Assembly (NCBI GenBank): GCA_958296165.1
Contig: OY282447.1
Coordinates: forward strand, 4,067,154 to 4,131,153
From: an uncultured Pseudomonadales bacterium
Lineage (GTDB): Bacteria; Pseudomonadota; Gammaproteobacteria; Pseudomonadales; Azotimanducaceae
Direction of reading: 5' to 3'
DNA length: 64,000 nt
Shown: positions 24,862-34,840 of the stretch, one piece after another
Position numbering within the stretch: the first letter of the stretch is position 1
How the letters are laid out: every line of letters starts with the position of its first letter
The notes under the pieces: generated by a model
Database searches by the model: none
What the model saw: only the letters and a program-made list of their open reading frames with translations
What the model was told of the DNA's origin: nothing
Translations under genes and position numbers: made by a program

Positions 24862-25578
24862 TCAGCTGTCGAGCATCCGCTCACGCCGATTGGCGCGCAT
24901 GAACGCCAGCGAGAGGATGCCCGCGGCCAACAGCGCCACGCCGATGCGATTCTGCACAGTGCTGGCGAGGACTTGCTGGGGATCGAGGCCATCGGCCGCC
25001 AACGGGTTCCAAAATGGCGAGAAACGCAACTGCTGTTGCCCGAATCCTGTCACGGCACCGTTGAAAGCCAGTATCGCCACGGTTGCCATGGCCCCGGCGA
25101 CTTCGCTGCGGAACAACGTGGCCATCGCCATCGCGAGCACCAAGTAGAAGATCGCCGCTTGCAGGGCGCCGTAGAGCGCCACCAGCGGGAAGGCGGTGAA
25201 GAGCGGCCAAACCACTGCCGCCAGGAGTGCCTCCGCCAGCACCAGCATGAGTGCCGCGCCAGCCAGCTTCGCCCACCATACGCGCTCGCAACCGCCTGGA
25301 ACCGTATAGGCGATCTCCAAGCTGCGGCCGTCGATTTCACCGGCGATCACGCGCAATCCCAGGAAGATGGCGAGTACCGTCAGCGGCACGCCGATGAGTG
25401 TGCCTTGGGCGCTCGCCGGCCCGAAATCGAGGGGCATGCCGAGCAGCGCTGCGACTGCCAACACCGCCAGCCAGCAGAGCGGCAGCAGCGGCAGCAGCCA
25501 GAAGCGGTGGCCGGCCACCGAAACAGCCGCCAACTGATACAGCGCCAAGCGCGCGGCAAGATGGCGCAAACGAATCAT
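24862..25578 (-). CDS. ABC-2 type transporter permease
   Basis: A 238-residue membrane protein with about six hydrophobic segments, for example FWLLPLLPLCWLAVLAVAAL and VALYGALQAAIFYLVLAMAM. The cytoplasmic loop GEIDGRSLEIAYTVPGGCERV matches ABC-2 permeases, where it contacts the ATPase. The ATG overlaps the stop of the RND-ABC fusion gene (ATGA), so the two are made together. The fusion protein's ABC domain, or the separate ATPase at 21726, probably energises it. The C-terminus ends MRANRRERMLDS in the cytoplasm. Confidence 0.82.
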   Translation of the reverse strand: MIRLRHLAARLALYQLAAVSVAGHRFWLLPLLPLCWLAVLAVAALLGMPLDFGPASAQGTLIGVPLTVLAIFLGLRVIAGEIDGRSLEIAYTVPGGCERVWWAKLAGAALMLVLAEALLAAVVWPLFTAFPLVALYGALQAAIFYLVLAMAMATLFRSEVAGAMATVAILAFNGAVTGFGQQQLRFSPFWNPLAADGLDPQQVLASTVQNRIGVALLAAGILSLAFMRANRRERMLDS

Positions 25579-28500
25579 GCTGCCACGGCCTGCGCCGGCC
25601 GCGAAATGAGCCACAGATAGCCGTCCTCCAGGCGCTCCGACAACGGCGTTGCGGCCGGCGCGGGAGCGGCGTCGGCGAGGATGCGTCGCACTATTTCGCC
25701 GCCTGCTGCGACCGGTGCTTCTTCCGCCAAGATGGCACCGGCCGGCAGAGCGAACTCCGCATCGATGGGCATGCGTGTTTCCCAAACCCGTCCGGCTGCG
25801 ACTTCGGACAGAGCGGCGGGTTCGCCATCAAACACCAGCCGTCCGCTGGCAAAGACCAACACTCGCTCGCAGGACACGGCGACATCCTCCACGACGTGGG
25901 TGGAAAACAACACGATGCGATCCTGTGCGAGGCGCGTGAGCAGGTTGCGGAAGCGGATGCGTTCGCGCGGATCCAGGCCGACGGTGGGCTCGTCGACGAT
26001 AATCACCGGCGGCAGCCGCAACAGCGTGCGCGCCACCGCCACCCGCTGCCGCTGGCCGCCGGACAGCGACTTGATCTTGGCGTCCGTCTTCTCGTCGAGG
26101 CCCACTTCGCGCAGCAGCGAGTCCACCCGTTGACGGCGGATTTCCGGTGCCAAATCGTAGAGTGCGGCGAAGTAGGAGAGATACTCGCGCGGCGTGAGGC
26201 CGCCGGGCAGGCCGGCGTCCTGGGGCAGATAGCCCACCCAGCGCGCAAGCACGCGGCGCACCTTGCCGAGCGGCGCACCGCCTAGTGCGATGGCGCCGCG
26301 CGTGGGATCCAGAATGCCGGCCAGCTGGCGCAGCAGCGTGGTCTTGCCAGCGCCATTCGGGCCGAGAATGCCGACCATGCCTTTCTTCACCACGAAGTTC
26401 ACCCCGGTCAGCGCCTCCACCGGCTGCAGCGGCAAGTCCAGGCCGCCCAGCCGCCGCGCCCAGCGCCGCAGCAGCGTGCGCGGATAGCGCAGCGGCCCAG
26501 CGCTGGCTCGCTCCGGCAGTTGGCCGCGTTGCTGGCGCACGGCGCTCAGCCTAGCCAGTTGGCCGAATCCCAACAGCAGCGCGGCGAGGACTGGCCAGAT
26601 GGTGGCCGCCAACTGCGGCTCGCCTGCCAAGCGGGGCTGCAGCACCATCGAGAACGAGAACGCCGCCAGCACCAGCCAGGGCGTCAACACGCGCAGAATG
26701 CCCTCGATGCCGCCGGGTTCGACCACTCCAGCCGCATCCGCCCGTCCGCGCGCACGGCGAATGTCGGCCAGTAGGCGGGCCGCGAAGGCGGCGCCTAGCA
26801 GCCATAGAATCAGCTTCCAGCCGCCGGCCTGTATTTGCGTGGCGATCGCGAACGGCGCTGCGGCGAGGATGACGCCGGGCGCGAAGCGCCGCACCACGTC
26901 AGCCCAGGCGAAATCTCCCACGCCCATCACCATGCCGCCTTGCGCCACCACCTTGTGCGCGAACTCGGTGGGTACGCGGAGCGTGCGGCGCAGCGGCCCA
27001 GGCAGCCCGTAGACCTTCTTCAAGTTGCGCACGTCGAGCAACGGCGGCCCGTCGCTCACATCCGGTTCCACCAGTTCGGGGCGGCGGAACAGCAGCACGA
27101 TGATCGCGAGCAGCCCGCTGCCTACCAAGAGGCTCGTCATCGACTGCCACAACAGCGAAGTGATGATTTCGGTGAGCGTGAGCGAGAGCATCACGGCCAG
27201 GGAGGCGACGCACCAGCCCACTACCAGCCACGGCCCGACGCGGCCGAACAGGCGATCCATGCGTTGCAGAAGGATGAACACGACCGGTATCACCAACAGC
27301 GTCAGCAGCGTTGAGGTAATGAGGCCACCGATGACCACGATGGCGAACGGTGGCCATATCTCGTTCTCGCGGCCGGTCACAAGCGCCAGTGGCCACAGCG
27401 CGGCAATGGTGGTTGCGGAGGTCATCAACACTGGCCGGGTACGCTCTCGCACCGACGCCAACGCCGCGGCGCCAGCCGACCAGCCGCCGCGGATCCTCTG
27501 CTGCATTCGGTCTACCAGAAGGATCGCCGGATTGACGGTGACGCCGATCAACATGAAGATGCCGGCCGCGGTCATCAAGCCAAAAGGCGTGCCCGTGAAC
27601 ATCTGCAGCCATGTGGCCCCGAGCAGCGTCAGCGGCAGCGCGAGCAGCACGAGCAGCGGCAGTGTGAGCGACTCGAACACCATCGCCAGCACCAGCAGCA
27701 GCAGCAGTATCGCCGGCAGCGCCGCTTTGCGGATGTACTCCGTTTGTTGTTCGTCCCGCTTGATTTCCACCGTGTAGCCGGCCTCGCGCGGCACCGACTG
27801 CATCACCGCGGCGAGCTCCCTGTCTAGTGCCTCTCGCACAGGGCCAGTGTCGGGCACGTCGCCAAGCCGGTAGTAGACGCTCATTTCGCGGCGACCGTTG
27901 TGGTGCGAAATCACCGGCGGCGGCGGCATCTGGCGGATGGAGGCGAGGGCGCCCACCGGCGCTACGCCGGCATCGGTGTGGATGCGCAGCCTGCGCAGCT
28001 CGCGGATGGCGGTTGGTTCGCGTGCGCCGGCGTGTTCGATCACCACCGGAATCTCGCGCCCGGAAGGCGTGATGAAGCCGTTGGCGACGCGCGTGCCTTC
28101 GCGGCCGGCCACTTGCAGCATCGGCAGCACTTCGTCCAGCGTCAGCCCGAACGCTTCAAAGGCGCGGCGATTCGGCTCCACCCAGAGTTCCTGCATGCCC
28201 GGCCGTGACCACTGCCAAGCGCGCTGGACGTCCGGCAGCGTTTCGAGCCGCGCCACTACGTCTCGAGCGAGACGACGCAGCGGCTCGCTCTCCGGCCCAG
28301 ACAACACGATCTCGCGCGGTGCGCCGCCGAACGCCTCCTTCATCTGGTCGCCGCCACGGCCGCCTTTGCCACGCTCCCGTTGTTCGCCGGGGCGCAACAG
28401 TTCGAAGCCCTTGATCCGCTTTGCGGCCCGCTGCGCGACTTCTCGCACCCGCGAGACCGTGAGGCCGGCTGGGCGTTGCTCCGCTTCCACCAAGCGCACG

Positions 28501-30362
28501 GTGATGGAGGCGCCGTCCTCACCGACGTTGGCGAATACTTCCTCAACGCCGTCGATGTCCAACAGCGCGTGCTCCACATGGCCTACGGCTTCGCTCAGCA
28601 TGGCGATGGAACTGCGGCTCTTGGCAAAGCGGCCGTCGAGCTGCACTTCATCGGCATTCTCCGCCTCCTGCGCCGATATGCCCAGGCTGGCTGGAATGGC
28701 GATGACAATCGTAATCATCACTGCAAAGATCACGCATGTGAGCAACGCGGAAGGACGCCGCAGAGCATTGGCAAGCAAGCCGTTGAACAGGATGCGGATC
28801 GGATCGGGCGCGCGTAGGCCGCCGGACTCTTCGCGTCTGGCGCGCTGGCTGGCCACGCGCCGCAACGCCGCCGGCGCGGCCAGACGGTGCGCGAGCATCG
28901 GCACGAGGCCGATTGCGACCAGCAGGGAAACTGCCAGCGGCACCAGGATGGCGGTGGCCAGAATCTCAACGATCGCTCGGTTCGTGGTGTCTAGGTCGAT
29001 CAACAACAGCGGCACGAACACCACTGCTGTGGTGAGGCTGGCGGCCGCAATGGCACGCGCCGTGCGCCGCACGCCAGCGCGTGCCGCGCCCTCGGGCGGC
29101 AAGCCGCGCTCCAAGCGCCGCAGCACGGCCTCGTAGACGACGATGCTGTTGTCGATCAAGAGGCCGACCGACAGCGACAGGCCGATCAGCGTGATGAGAT
29201 TCAACGTTTGGCCGAACACGTACAGCATCGCCAACGTGCCCAGCAGGCTCACCGGCACTGCCAAGCCCACGACCGCTACCGCTCGCCACTCACGCAGGAA
29301 CAGGAACAGCACCAGAAGCGCGATCACATAGCCGGACAAGCCGCGCTTGGCCAGGTGGCCCATCTGCTCCTCGACGAGTTCGGCGGCATCGGTTCCGATC
29401 ACCAAATCGAGCCCCAGCGGCGCAATCTCCGTGCGCAGTTCCTCAACGCGCTCGCGCAGCGCCTTCCCCAACCGGATCAGATTGGCGCCTTCCTCCTGAA
29501 AGATGGCGATCCCCACGGCCGGCTCGCCGTTGATGCGGAACTCAGACTGGTTGGGCGCGACGCCGTACTCCACATCCGCAACGTGTCGCAGCGCTACCGC
29601 GCCGCCGGGCACTAGGCGCGCTTCGCGCAGGGCGTGCAAGCCCGGCAGGCGGCCGTCCACGAGCACGTCCGTGCGTCCGCCTTCCGATTCCGTGCTGCCG
29701 GCGTGGTTGACGTGGCGAACGTTGCGCGAGACGGCGTTGACCACGTCCATTGCCGTGGTGCCGGTGGCTGCTACACGGTGCGGGTCCACGCGCACCGTCA
29801 CTTGGCTTCGGGCGCCGCCGGAAGTAATCGCCTCGCTTACGCCGGGCACCGCCGCGAAGCGGGGCATCAGGAGCTGGTCGGTCAAGTCGAAGAGCGCATT
29901 GCGGTCAGCGCTGCCGCCGAGCACATGCACTTGCATGACGAAGCTGCCAAACGCGGCGGTGGACGATTCCGTTGAGGACACGCTCACCCAGGCGGTGCCA
30001 CGCGGCTGCTCGCGCTCGATGGTGGCAGCGACGCGGCGCAGTTCGAGTTCTCGCACTTTGATGTCGCCGCCCGGTTCAAAGCGTACCCAGTATTCGCCGC
30101 TCGATCCGTACACCTGGCCGCCGGTTTCTGCGACTAGTGGCAGGGCGGACACTTTGGCGTGCAGCGGCAGGAGCATTTCGCGCTCGAGCAGCTCCGGCTC
30201 CGCGCCGACTCGACCGAACGACACGTACAGATTGTCGCCCTGCAGCGCTGGCATAAGTTCCACCGGGATGCGCTGCCACGCCACCACGCCCAAGAGGGCG
30301 ATGCCGAGGAAGACCATCGACACCGCTACGGGGCGACGCACGGGCAAGTCCAAGAGGCTCAA
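25575..30362 (-). CDS. RND efflux permease fused to extra membrane segments and an ABC ATPase
   Basis: A single uninterrupted 1595-residue protein. Residues 1-1030 are a complete RND (HAE-type) permease with twelve predicted TMs and two large periplasmic domains; TM4 carries LLIDNSIVV and TM10 GVTVNPAILLVD. Residues about 1043-1092 add two TMs. LLDVRNLKKVYG at 1107-1119 looks like the first strand of an ABC domain; about four further TMs follow (1150-1265). The rest of the ABC domain then appears: Walker A GPNGAGKT at 1334, LSGGQ at 1433, Walker B IIVDEPTVGLDP near 1455 and H-loop STHVVED. The start is TTG overlapping the upstream RND stop. It presumably exports hydrophobic compounds with the adaptor upstream. 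The union of proton-driven and ATP-driven modules is exceptional. Confidence 0.9.
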   Translation of the reverse strand: MSLLDLPVRRPVAVSMVFLGIALLGVVAWQRIPVELMPALQGDNLYVSFGRVGAEPELLEREMLLPLHAKVSALPLVAETGGQVYGSSGEYWVRFEPGGDIKVRELELRRVAATIEREQPRGTAWVSVSSTESSTAAFGSFVMQVHVLGGSADRNALFDLTDQLLMPRFAAVPGVSEAITSGGARSQVTVRVDPHRVAATGTTAMDVVNAVSRNVRHVNHAGSTESEGGRTDVLVDGRLPGLHALREARLVPGGAVALRHVADVEYGVAPNQSEFRINGEPAVGIAIFQEEGANLIRLGKALRERVEELRTEIAPLGLDLVIGTDAAELVEEQMGHLAKRGLSGYVIALLVLFLFLREWRAVAVVGLAVPVSLLGTLAMLYVFGQTLNLITLIGLSLSVGLLIDNSIVVYEAVLRRLERGLPPEGAARAGVRRTARAIAAASLTTAVVFVPLLLIDLDTTNRAIVEILATAILVPLAVSLLVAIGLVPMLAHRLAAPAALRRVASQRARREESGGLRAPDPIRILFNGLLANALRRPSALLTCVIFAVMITIVIAIPASLGISAQEAENADEVQLDGRFAKSRSSIAMLSEAVGHVEHALLDIDGVEEVFANVGEDGASITVRLVEAEQRPAGLTVSRVREVAQRAAKRIKGFELLRPGEQRERGKGGRGGDQMKEAFGGAPREIVLSGPESEPLRRLARDVVARLETLPDVQRAWQWSRPGMQELWVEPNRRAFEAFGLTLDEVLPMLQVAGREGTRVANGFITPSGREIPVVIEHAGAREPTAIRELRRLRIHTDAGVAPVGALASIRQMPPPPVISHHNGRREMSVYYRLGDVPDTGPVREALDRELAAVMQSVPREAGYTVEIKRDEQQTEYIRKAALPAILLLLLVLAMVFESLTLPLLVLLALPLTLLGATWLQMFTGTPFGLMTAAGIFMLIGVTVNPAILLVDRMQQRIRGGWSAGAAALASVRERTRPVLMTSATTIAALWPLALVTGRENEIWPPFAIVVIGGLITSTLLTLLVIPVVFILLQRMDRLFGRVGPWLVVGWCVASLAVMLSLTLTEIITSLLWQSMTSLLVGSGLLAIIVLLFRRPELVEPDVSDGPPLLDVRNLKKVYGLPGPLRRTLRVPTEFAHKVVAQGGMVMGVGDFAWADVVRRFAPGVILAAAPFAIATQIQAGGWKLILWLLGAAFAARLLADIRRARGRADAAGVVEPGGIEGILRVLTPWLVLAAFSFSMVLQPRLAGEPQLAATIWPVLAALLLGFGQLARLSAVRQQRGQLPERASAGPLRYPRTLLRRWARRLGGLDLPLQPVEALTGVNFVVKKGMVGILGPNGAGKTTLLRQLAGILDPTRGAIALGGAPLGKVRRVLARWVGYLPQDAGLPGGLTPREYLSYFAALYDLAPEIRRQRVDSLLREVGLDEKTDAKIKSLSGGQRQRVAVARTLLRLPPVIIVDEPTVGLDPRERIRFRNLLTRLAQDRIVLFSTHVVEDVAVSCERVLVFASGRLVFDGEPAALSEVAAGRVWETRMPIDAEFALPAGAILAEEAPVAAGGEIVRRILADAAPAPAATPLSERLEDGYLWLISRPAQAVAA

Positions 30363-33300
30363 GAGGCGCTACTCCGGCCGGCCTGCGGCGATTGTGGGTG
30401 CCGTCGCGTTTTGTCCTGTGCGGTGTCTGCTGCTGCAGCGCGGCGGCGCGGCGAGACGCTGTCTAGCAGCGAATACAGACACGGCAACACGAGCAGCGAG
30501 CCGACGGTGGAAGCGACGATGCCGCCGATGATGGTGATCGCCATCGGCGCCCGCAGTTGCGCCCCTTCGCCGGTGCCGAATACCAATGGCGTCAGCGCCA
30601 GCGCGGTGGTGAGGGTGGTCATTATGATGGGGCGCAGGCGGATGCCGGCGGCGGCGGCCAAGGCGTCCTTGCGATCGCTGCCTTCTTCCATAAGCTGACG
30701 AGCTGTGGTGATGAGCAGCACCGCGTCGTTGACGGCGACGCCGGCCAGCACCACGAAGCCGAGCATCGCCATCACGCCGATGGGCGCTCCGCTCGGCACG
30801 AGCGCTACGGCCACGCCGATCAGAGCCAGAGGGATCGCAGCCAGCACGGTAATGGGTTGCAGCAAGGACTCGAACGAGCCAGCCAATACCATCAGCACGA
30901 GGATGAGCGCAAGAGTGCCCGCTAGCTGCAACTCGCCGAAGGTGCGCGCCCGCTCTTCTTCCTGGCCGCGCAGCTGGGCGCGCAGCCCGGGCGGCAGGGG
31001 CACGTCTTTGAGGATCGCTTGCACTGCCGCTACTGCTTCGGCTTGGTTGACGCCCTGCGTCAACTGCGCCGTCACCTGTGCGGTGCGCCGTTGATCGCGG
31101 CGAAAGACCTCGCGGGCGCCTTCTTTGTGCGTGAACTTGGCTACTTCGCCTATGGCCACATGCTGCCCGTTGTCCGTGCGAAACTCGACGTTGCCGAGAT
31201 CTTCCTGACGCGGTTCGGGCAGGCGGATGGTCACCGGCCGCTCCTCGTCGCCGGTGGAAAGCCGCGTTGCGATGCGCCCGTCCAAGCTTGCTTCGAGCAC
31301 GCGGCTGACGACTGCGAGGTCCACGCCCATCGCGTCTGCCATTGCACGATCCAAGGTAACGTGCAGTTCCGCCGGGCCGCCTTCGAAGGAAGAGCGCGCG
31401 TTCCACAGCTCCGGCAGCGCCTCGAGCCGGGCCTGGACCAGCGCCGCGCCGCGCCGCAAATCGTCCAAAGAATCGCCGGCGATCTCAACGAGGATCGGTG
31501 GCCCAGCCGTGCCCAAAGCATCGGTCAGCGCCGAGCGGGACACTTCCCAGCTGATTTCTGTTGCCGGCAGATCGTCGAGTTCCGGGCCGAGCCAAGTGGC
31601 CACCTGCCGCCCGGTGGGGCCCTGGGGCGTCATGCGCGCGATGATACGAGCGGTATTTTCTTCGGTGAGCTCGCTGCGTATGGAGCGGTCGTCCTCCGGC
31701 AAACGGCCTACTTCCGAAAGCGTCGCCGCCAAGTGACTGTCGTTGCCGCTCGTGCCTCCAGCCGCTTGGCCGATCAGCGCTTCCACGCCGGCCACGGCGC
31801 GAGCGGTGGATTCCACGCGCTGGTCGGCCGGGCCGACCAGACGCACCGAGAACTGGCGCGGATCGGTAGGCGCGAGCAGCTCCGTGCCCAAGCCCAGCAA
31901 GCCTGTGATGGCGACTCCTGCCAAGATCGCGGCAGCCAGCACCACCGTGGCTGGTCGACGCAGCAAGCGCCCTACGAGGGCTTCCGTTGCGCGTCGCCCG
32001 CGCACGGCGGCCCCTTCGGCGTTGCTCCGGCCCATGCCGGTGCGCGGCAGGAACCAAGCGCCCAGCGCCGGAATCAAGAACACGGCCACCGCCAGCGAGG
32101 CCAACAGCGACACGATCACCGTGAACGCGATGCCTTCCACCAGTCGCGCCGCCAGCCCCTCGACGAACAACACCGGCAGGAACACCACGCAGGTGGTGAG
32201 GGTGCTGGCGACGATTGCGCCCGCCACTTGGCCCGTGCCCTTGGCGGCTGCCTGCAACGGCGCATCGCCGGCGCTCAAACGCCGATAGATGGATTCGACG
32301 ACGACGATGGCGTTATCGACCAGCATGCCGGCGCCCAGCGCCAAGCCGCCCAAGGTGACGATGTTGAGGCTGTGTTCCGCGACGTTCATGGCGAACAGCG
32401 CTGCAAAGATGGACACCGGCACCGCAAGGGCAACGACCAGCGTGGCGCCCGCCGAGCGCAGGAACAGAGCCAGCACGGCAACCGCCAAGACCATGCCGGC
32501 GCCAGCCGCGATCTTCAAGTCGTCCAAGGCGTCGGTAACCAAGCCTGCGTCGTCCGAGATCTCGTGAACGTCGACGCCGGGCAGATCTTCGTCCAAGCCT
32601 TCCAGCGCCTTGCGCACTTCCGCTGAGACGCCTACGGTGTTGGTGCCGGCTTCCTTGTAGATGGCAAGGCCGACGCCCTCGTTGCCATTCACCAGCACCA
32701 GGTGGTCGATCTCGGCGTCTACTTCCGCCACCTCGCCCAAGTCGCGCACGCGTACCGCTTTGCGGGCCCCGTTCGGGTCTTGGACGTAGCGCACCACCAC
32801 GTTGGCGACGTCGCTGATGGTGCGATAGCGGGACATGCCGCGCAGCTGGAAGACTCTGTCGTTGTCCTCCAAGGTGCCGGCCGTCACGTCGGCGTTCTCC
32901 GAACGCAGGCGATTCTCCAACATTGCCAGCGTTACGCTGTAGGCGTCGAGGCGGTAGCGATCCACCGCGACGCGAATCTCCTTTTCCCGGCCGCCTGTCA
33001 CACGGGCTTCGGCGACGCCGGGCAGCTGTTCCAAGGCCGGCGCCACTTGCCGACGCGCCAAGCGGCGCAGTTCGCCAAGATCCGGCCGCCCGTCTGGTGC
33101 GACCAGGCCTAGGGAGAGAATCGGCGCTTGGCGCGGGTCGAAGCGCCGCACCAGCACCTCGTCGACCGCAGGATCCCCTTCGATGGGGCCAACCGCCTTC
33201 TGTACATCCACCAAGGCGATGTCCAGATCCACATCCCAGTTGAAAATCACGGTGGCCACCAGGCGCCCGGAGCGGCCGACTTGGGACACCTCGCGGATGC

Positions 33301-33538
33301 CGCGCACGGAGAACAGTTGCTGTTCCAGCCGTTCGCCGTACAGCCGCTCCATCTCCGTCGGTGGCCTGTTGCCGGCGCGTATCGCCACTACCAGCGTCGG
33401 GCTTTGCAGATCCGGCAACAGATCCACGGGCAGCTCGTCCCACGAAAGCCAACCTACCAGAGCGACCGCGAGAGCGACCACGGTGACCGCCACCGGACGG
33501 CGCACCGCCGTGCCAGCAAGCCTCTCGAAGGCGTTCAC
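30359..33538 (-). CDS. Efflux RND transporter permease
   Basis: A 1059-residue RND permease with the usual layout: TM1, periplasmic domain, TM2-6, TM7, second periplasmic domain, TM8-12. The N-terminus AVRRPVAVTVVALAVALVGW and the TM4 motif GMLVDNAIVVVES identify the family. The relay Asp pair is DN rather than DD, and TM10 has GVAVNDAVLLI with Asn where AcrB has Lys940. Such variants are common in multi-gene RND sets. It lies between the adaptor and the RND-ABC fusion and overlaps the latter by four bases. Two different RND chains next to one adaptor suggest a heteromeric pump, as in MdtBC. Confidence 0.92.
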   Translation of the reverse strand: MNAFERLAGTAVRRPVAVTVVALAVALVGWLSWDELPVDLLPDLQSPTLVVAIRAGNRPPTEMERLYGERLEQQLFSVRGIREVSQVGRSGRLVATVIFNWDVDLDIALVDVQKAVGPIEGDPAVDEVLVRRFDPRQAPILSLGLVAPDGRPDLGELRRLARRQVAPALEQLPGVAEARVTGGREKEIRVAVDRYRLDAYSVTLAMLENRLRSENADVTAGTLEDNDRVFQLRGMSRYRTISDVANVVVRYVQDPNGARKAVRVRDLGEVAEVDAEIDHLVLVNGNEGVGLAIYKEAGTNTVGVSAEVRKALEGLDEDLPGVDVHEISDDAGLVTDALDDLKIAAGAGMVLAVAVLALFLRSAGATLVVALAVPVSIFAALFAMNVAEHSLNIVTLGGLALGAGMLVDNAIVVVESIYRRLSAGDAPLQAAAKGTGQVAGAIVASTLTTCVVFLPVLFVEGLAARLVEGIAFTVIVSLLASLAVAVFLIPALGAWFLPRTGMGRSNAEGAAVRGRRATEALVGRLLRRPATVVLAAAILAGVAITGLLGLGTELLAPTDPRQFSVRLVGPADQRVESTARAVAGVEALIGQAAGGTSGNDSHLAATLSEVGRLPEDDRSIRSELTEENTARIIARMTPQGPTGRQVATWLGPELDDLPATEISWEVSRSALTDALGTAGPPILVEIAGDSLDDLRRGAALVQARLEALPELWNARSSFEGGPAELHVTLDRAMADAMGVDLAVVSRVLEASLDGRIATRLSTGDEERPVTIRLPEPRQEDLGNVEFRTDNGQHVAIGEVAKFTHKEGAREVFRRDQRRTAQVTAQLTQGVNQAEAVAAVQAILKDVPLPPGLRAQLRGQEEERARTFGELQLAGTLALILVLMVLAGSFESLLQPITVLAAIPLALIGVAVALVPSGAPIGVMAMLGFVVLAGVAVNDAVLLITTARQLMEEGSDRKDALAAAAGIRLRPIIMTTLTTALALTPLVFGTGEGAQLRAPMAITIIGGIVASTVGSLLVLPCLYSLLDSVSPRRRAAAADTAQDKTRRHPQSPQAGRSSAS

Positions 33539-33668
33539 AACGGCAGCAATCGGCCGCCGAGCGAGCAGTCGGCGATCGGCGGCGTCGCCGGCGCTGGAAC
33601 CAGCGTCGGCGGGTTTGGATCAGTTGAGTGCAAGGGCAGGGCCGGCACGATGCGAGTTGCGTTGCGCG

Positions 33669-34745
33669 CTAGGAGCCAATGACGCGCACGCGAGTGCCGT
33701 CGGTAAGGGTCTCCAGGCCGCGCACGACGATGCGGTCGCCCAGCGCAAGCCCGTTGGTGATTTGCACTTTGTCGTCATCGCCCAAGCCCAGCGCCACGTC
33801 GCGCCGGGTGACCCTTTGGCCATCGAGCAGAAACACCACGTTCTTGCCGCCCCGACTGGCGACGGCCTGGCGCGGCACAACGCTCACGTCCGGACGCTGC
33901 TCGACCACCACGGTGACCTCGACGAACATGCCGGGCCGCAGCAGCATGGCGTCGTTGGCCACGGCCACTTCGGCGCGAAAGGTATGCTTGACGGGATCCA
34001 TGGTTGGCGAGAGGCGAATCACCTCGCCGCTCATGGCGACATCCTCGAAGGCGTAGTGCCGGATTCGCGCCTTCAGGCCGGGCTGCACGCGCGCCAGTTC
34101 CGGGCCGATCAAGTCGATGTCTGCGATCAACTCGGCGAGCGGCGCGATCTCCGCCGCCACAAAGCCGGCGTTCACCAGCTGCCCGTCGGCCAAAGGCTGA
34201 CCGTTGGCGTCGCGCGCCAACAGCAGGATGGTGCCTTGGATGGGCGTGGTCAGCTCTGCCTTGGCGGCGTTGAGCAGGCCACGCTCGTACTCGTAGCGCG
34301 CGTTTTCAACGCGCTCTTCGGCTTGGTGCAGTTCCTCTTCGGAGGCGAGCTTGGCATCGAACAACTCGCGGCGGCGCGTTAGCTGCGCCTCTGCGGCGTC
34401 CAAGGAACGGCGGGTTGATTCCAGGCGGGCGTGCAGGCGGGCGTCTTCGCCGGTCACGCGGGCGACCGTCTGCCCGGCGGTGACTTGGGAACCCTCCGCC
34501 AGCCGACGGCCGGCACCGTCTCGGCCGACTTGCAGGTGGCCGGGCGTTTCGATGTTCAGACGAACGATCTCGGCGGCGCGCAGCGTACCCGTGGCAATCA
34601 CCAGTTCCTCCACCGTCTGCGCGGTTACTGCTGCGGCTTCGACGGGGATGCGGAACTCGACGTCGACGTCCGCGGCGGGTTGCGAGCAGGCGGCGAGGGC
34701 GGCGACGACGAGCGCCGCCAGCGGTGCGCGAAAGGGCTTGGTCAT
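33669..34745 (-). CDS. RND periplasmic adaptor (membrane fusion protein), lipoprotein
   Basis: A 358-residue HlyD/AcrA-type adaptor. The signal peptide ends with a lipobox LAAC (residues about 17-20), so it should be anchored to the inner membrane by lipid. The biotinyl-lipoyl halves flank a short alpha-hairpin (residues about 100-160, including RRSLDAAEAQLTRRRELFDA). The beta-barrel and membrane-proximal domains follow, with MLLRPGMFVEVTVVVEQ. It links the inner-membrane pump to an outer-membrane channel; no TolC gene is present in the window. It leads the export operon, 130 bases before the first RND gene. That gap contains no gene. Confidence 0.92.
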   Translation of the reverse strand: MTKPFRAPLAALVVAALAACSQPAADVDVEFRIPVEAAAVTAQTVEELVIATGTLRAAEIVRLNIETPGHLQVGRDGAGRRLAEGSQVTAGQTVARVTGEDARLHARLESTRRSLDAAEAQLTRRRELFDAKLASEEELHQAEERVENARYEYERGLLNAAKAELTTPIQGTILLLARDANGQPLADGQLVNAGFVAAEIAPLAELIADIDLIGPELARVQPGLKARIRHYAFEDVAMSGEVIRLSPTMDPVKHTFRAEVAVANDAMLLRPGMFVEVTVVVEQRPDVSVVPRQAVASRGGKNVVFLLDGQRVTRRDVALGLGDDDKVQITNGLALGDRIVVRGLETLTDGTRVRVIGS

Positions 34746-34840
34746 GACGTGGGGTCGACTGCGTGTTGGCGGTACATATATTATCGAACCGAAGGTCGCA
34801 CGGCGAGCGCGTGAACTGGTTCACTGCGCGAGCGGCCGCG

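Noticed and set aside
31019-32626. A plus-strand frame of 535 codons opposite the RND permease
   Set aside because: Composition is Arg/His/Gln-rich without domains; the RND gene is certain.
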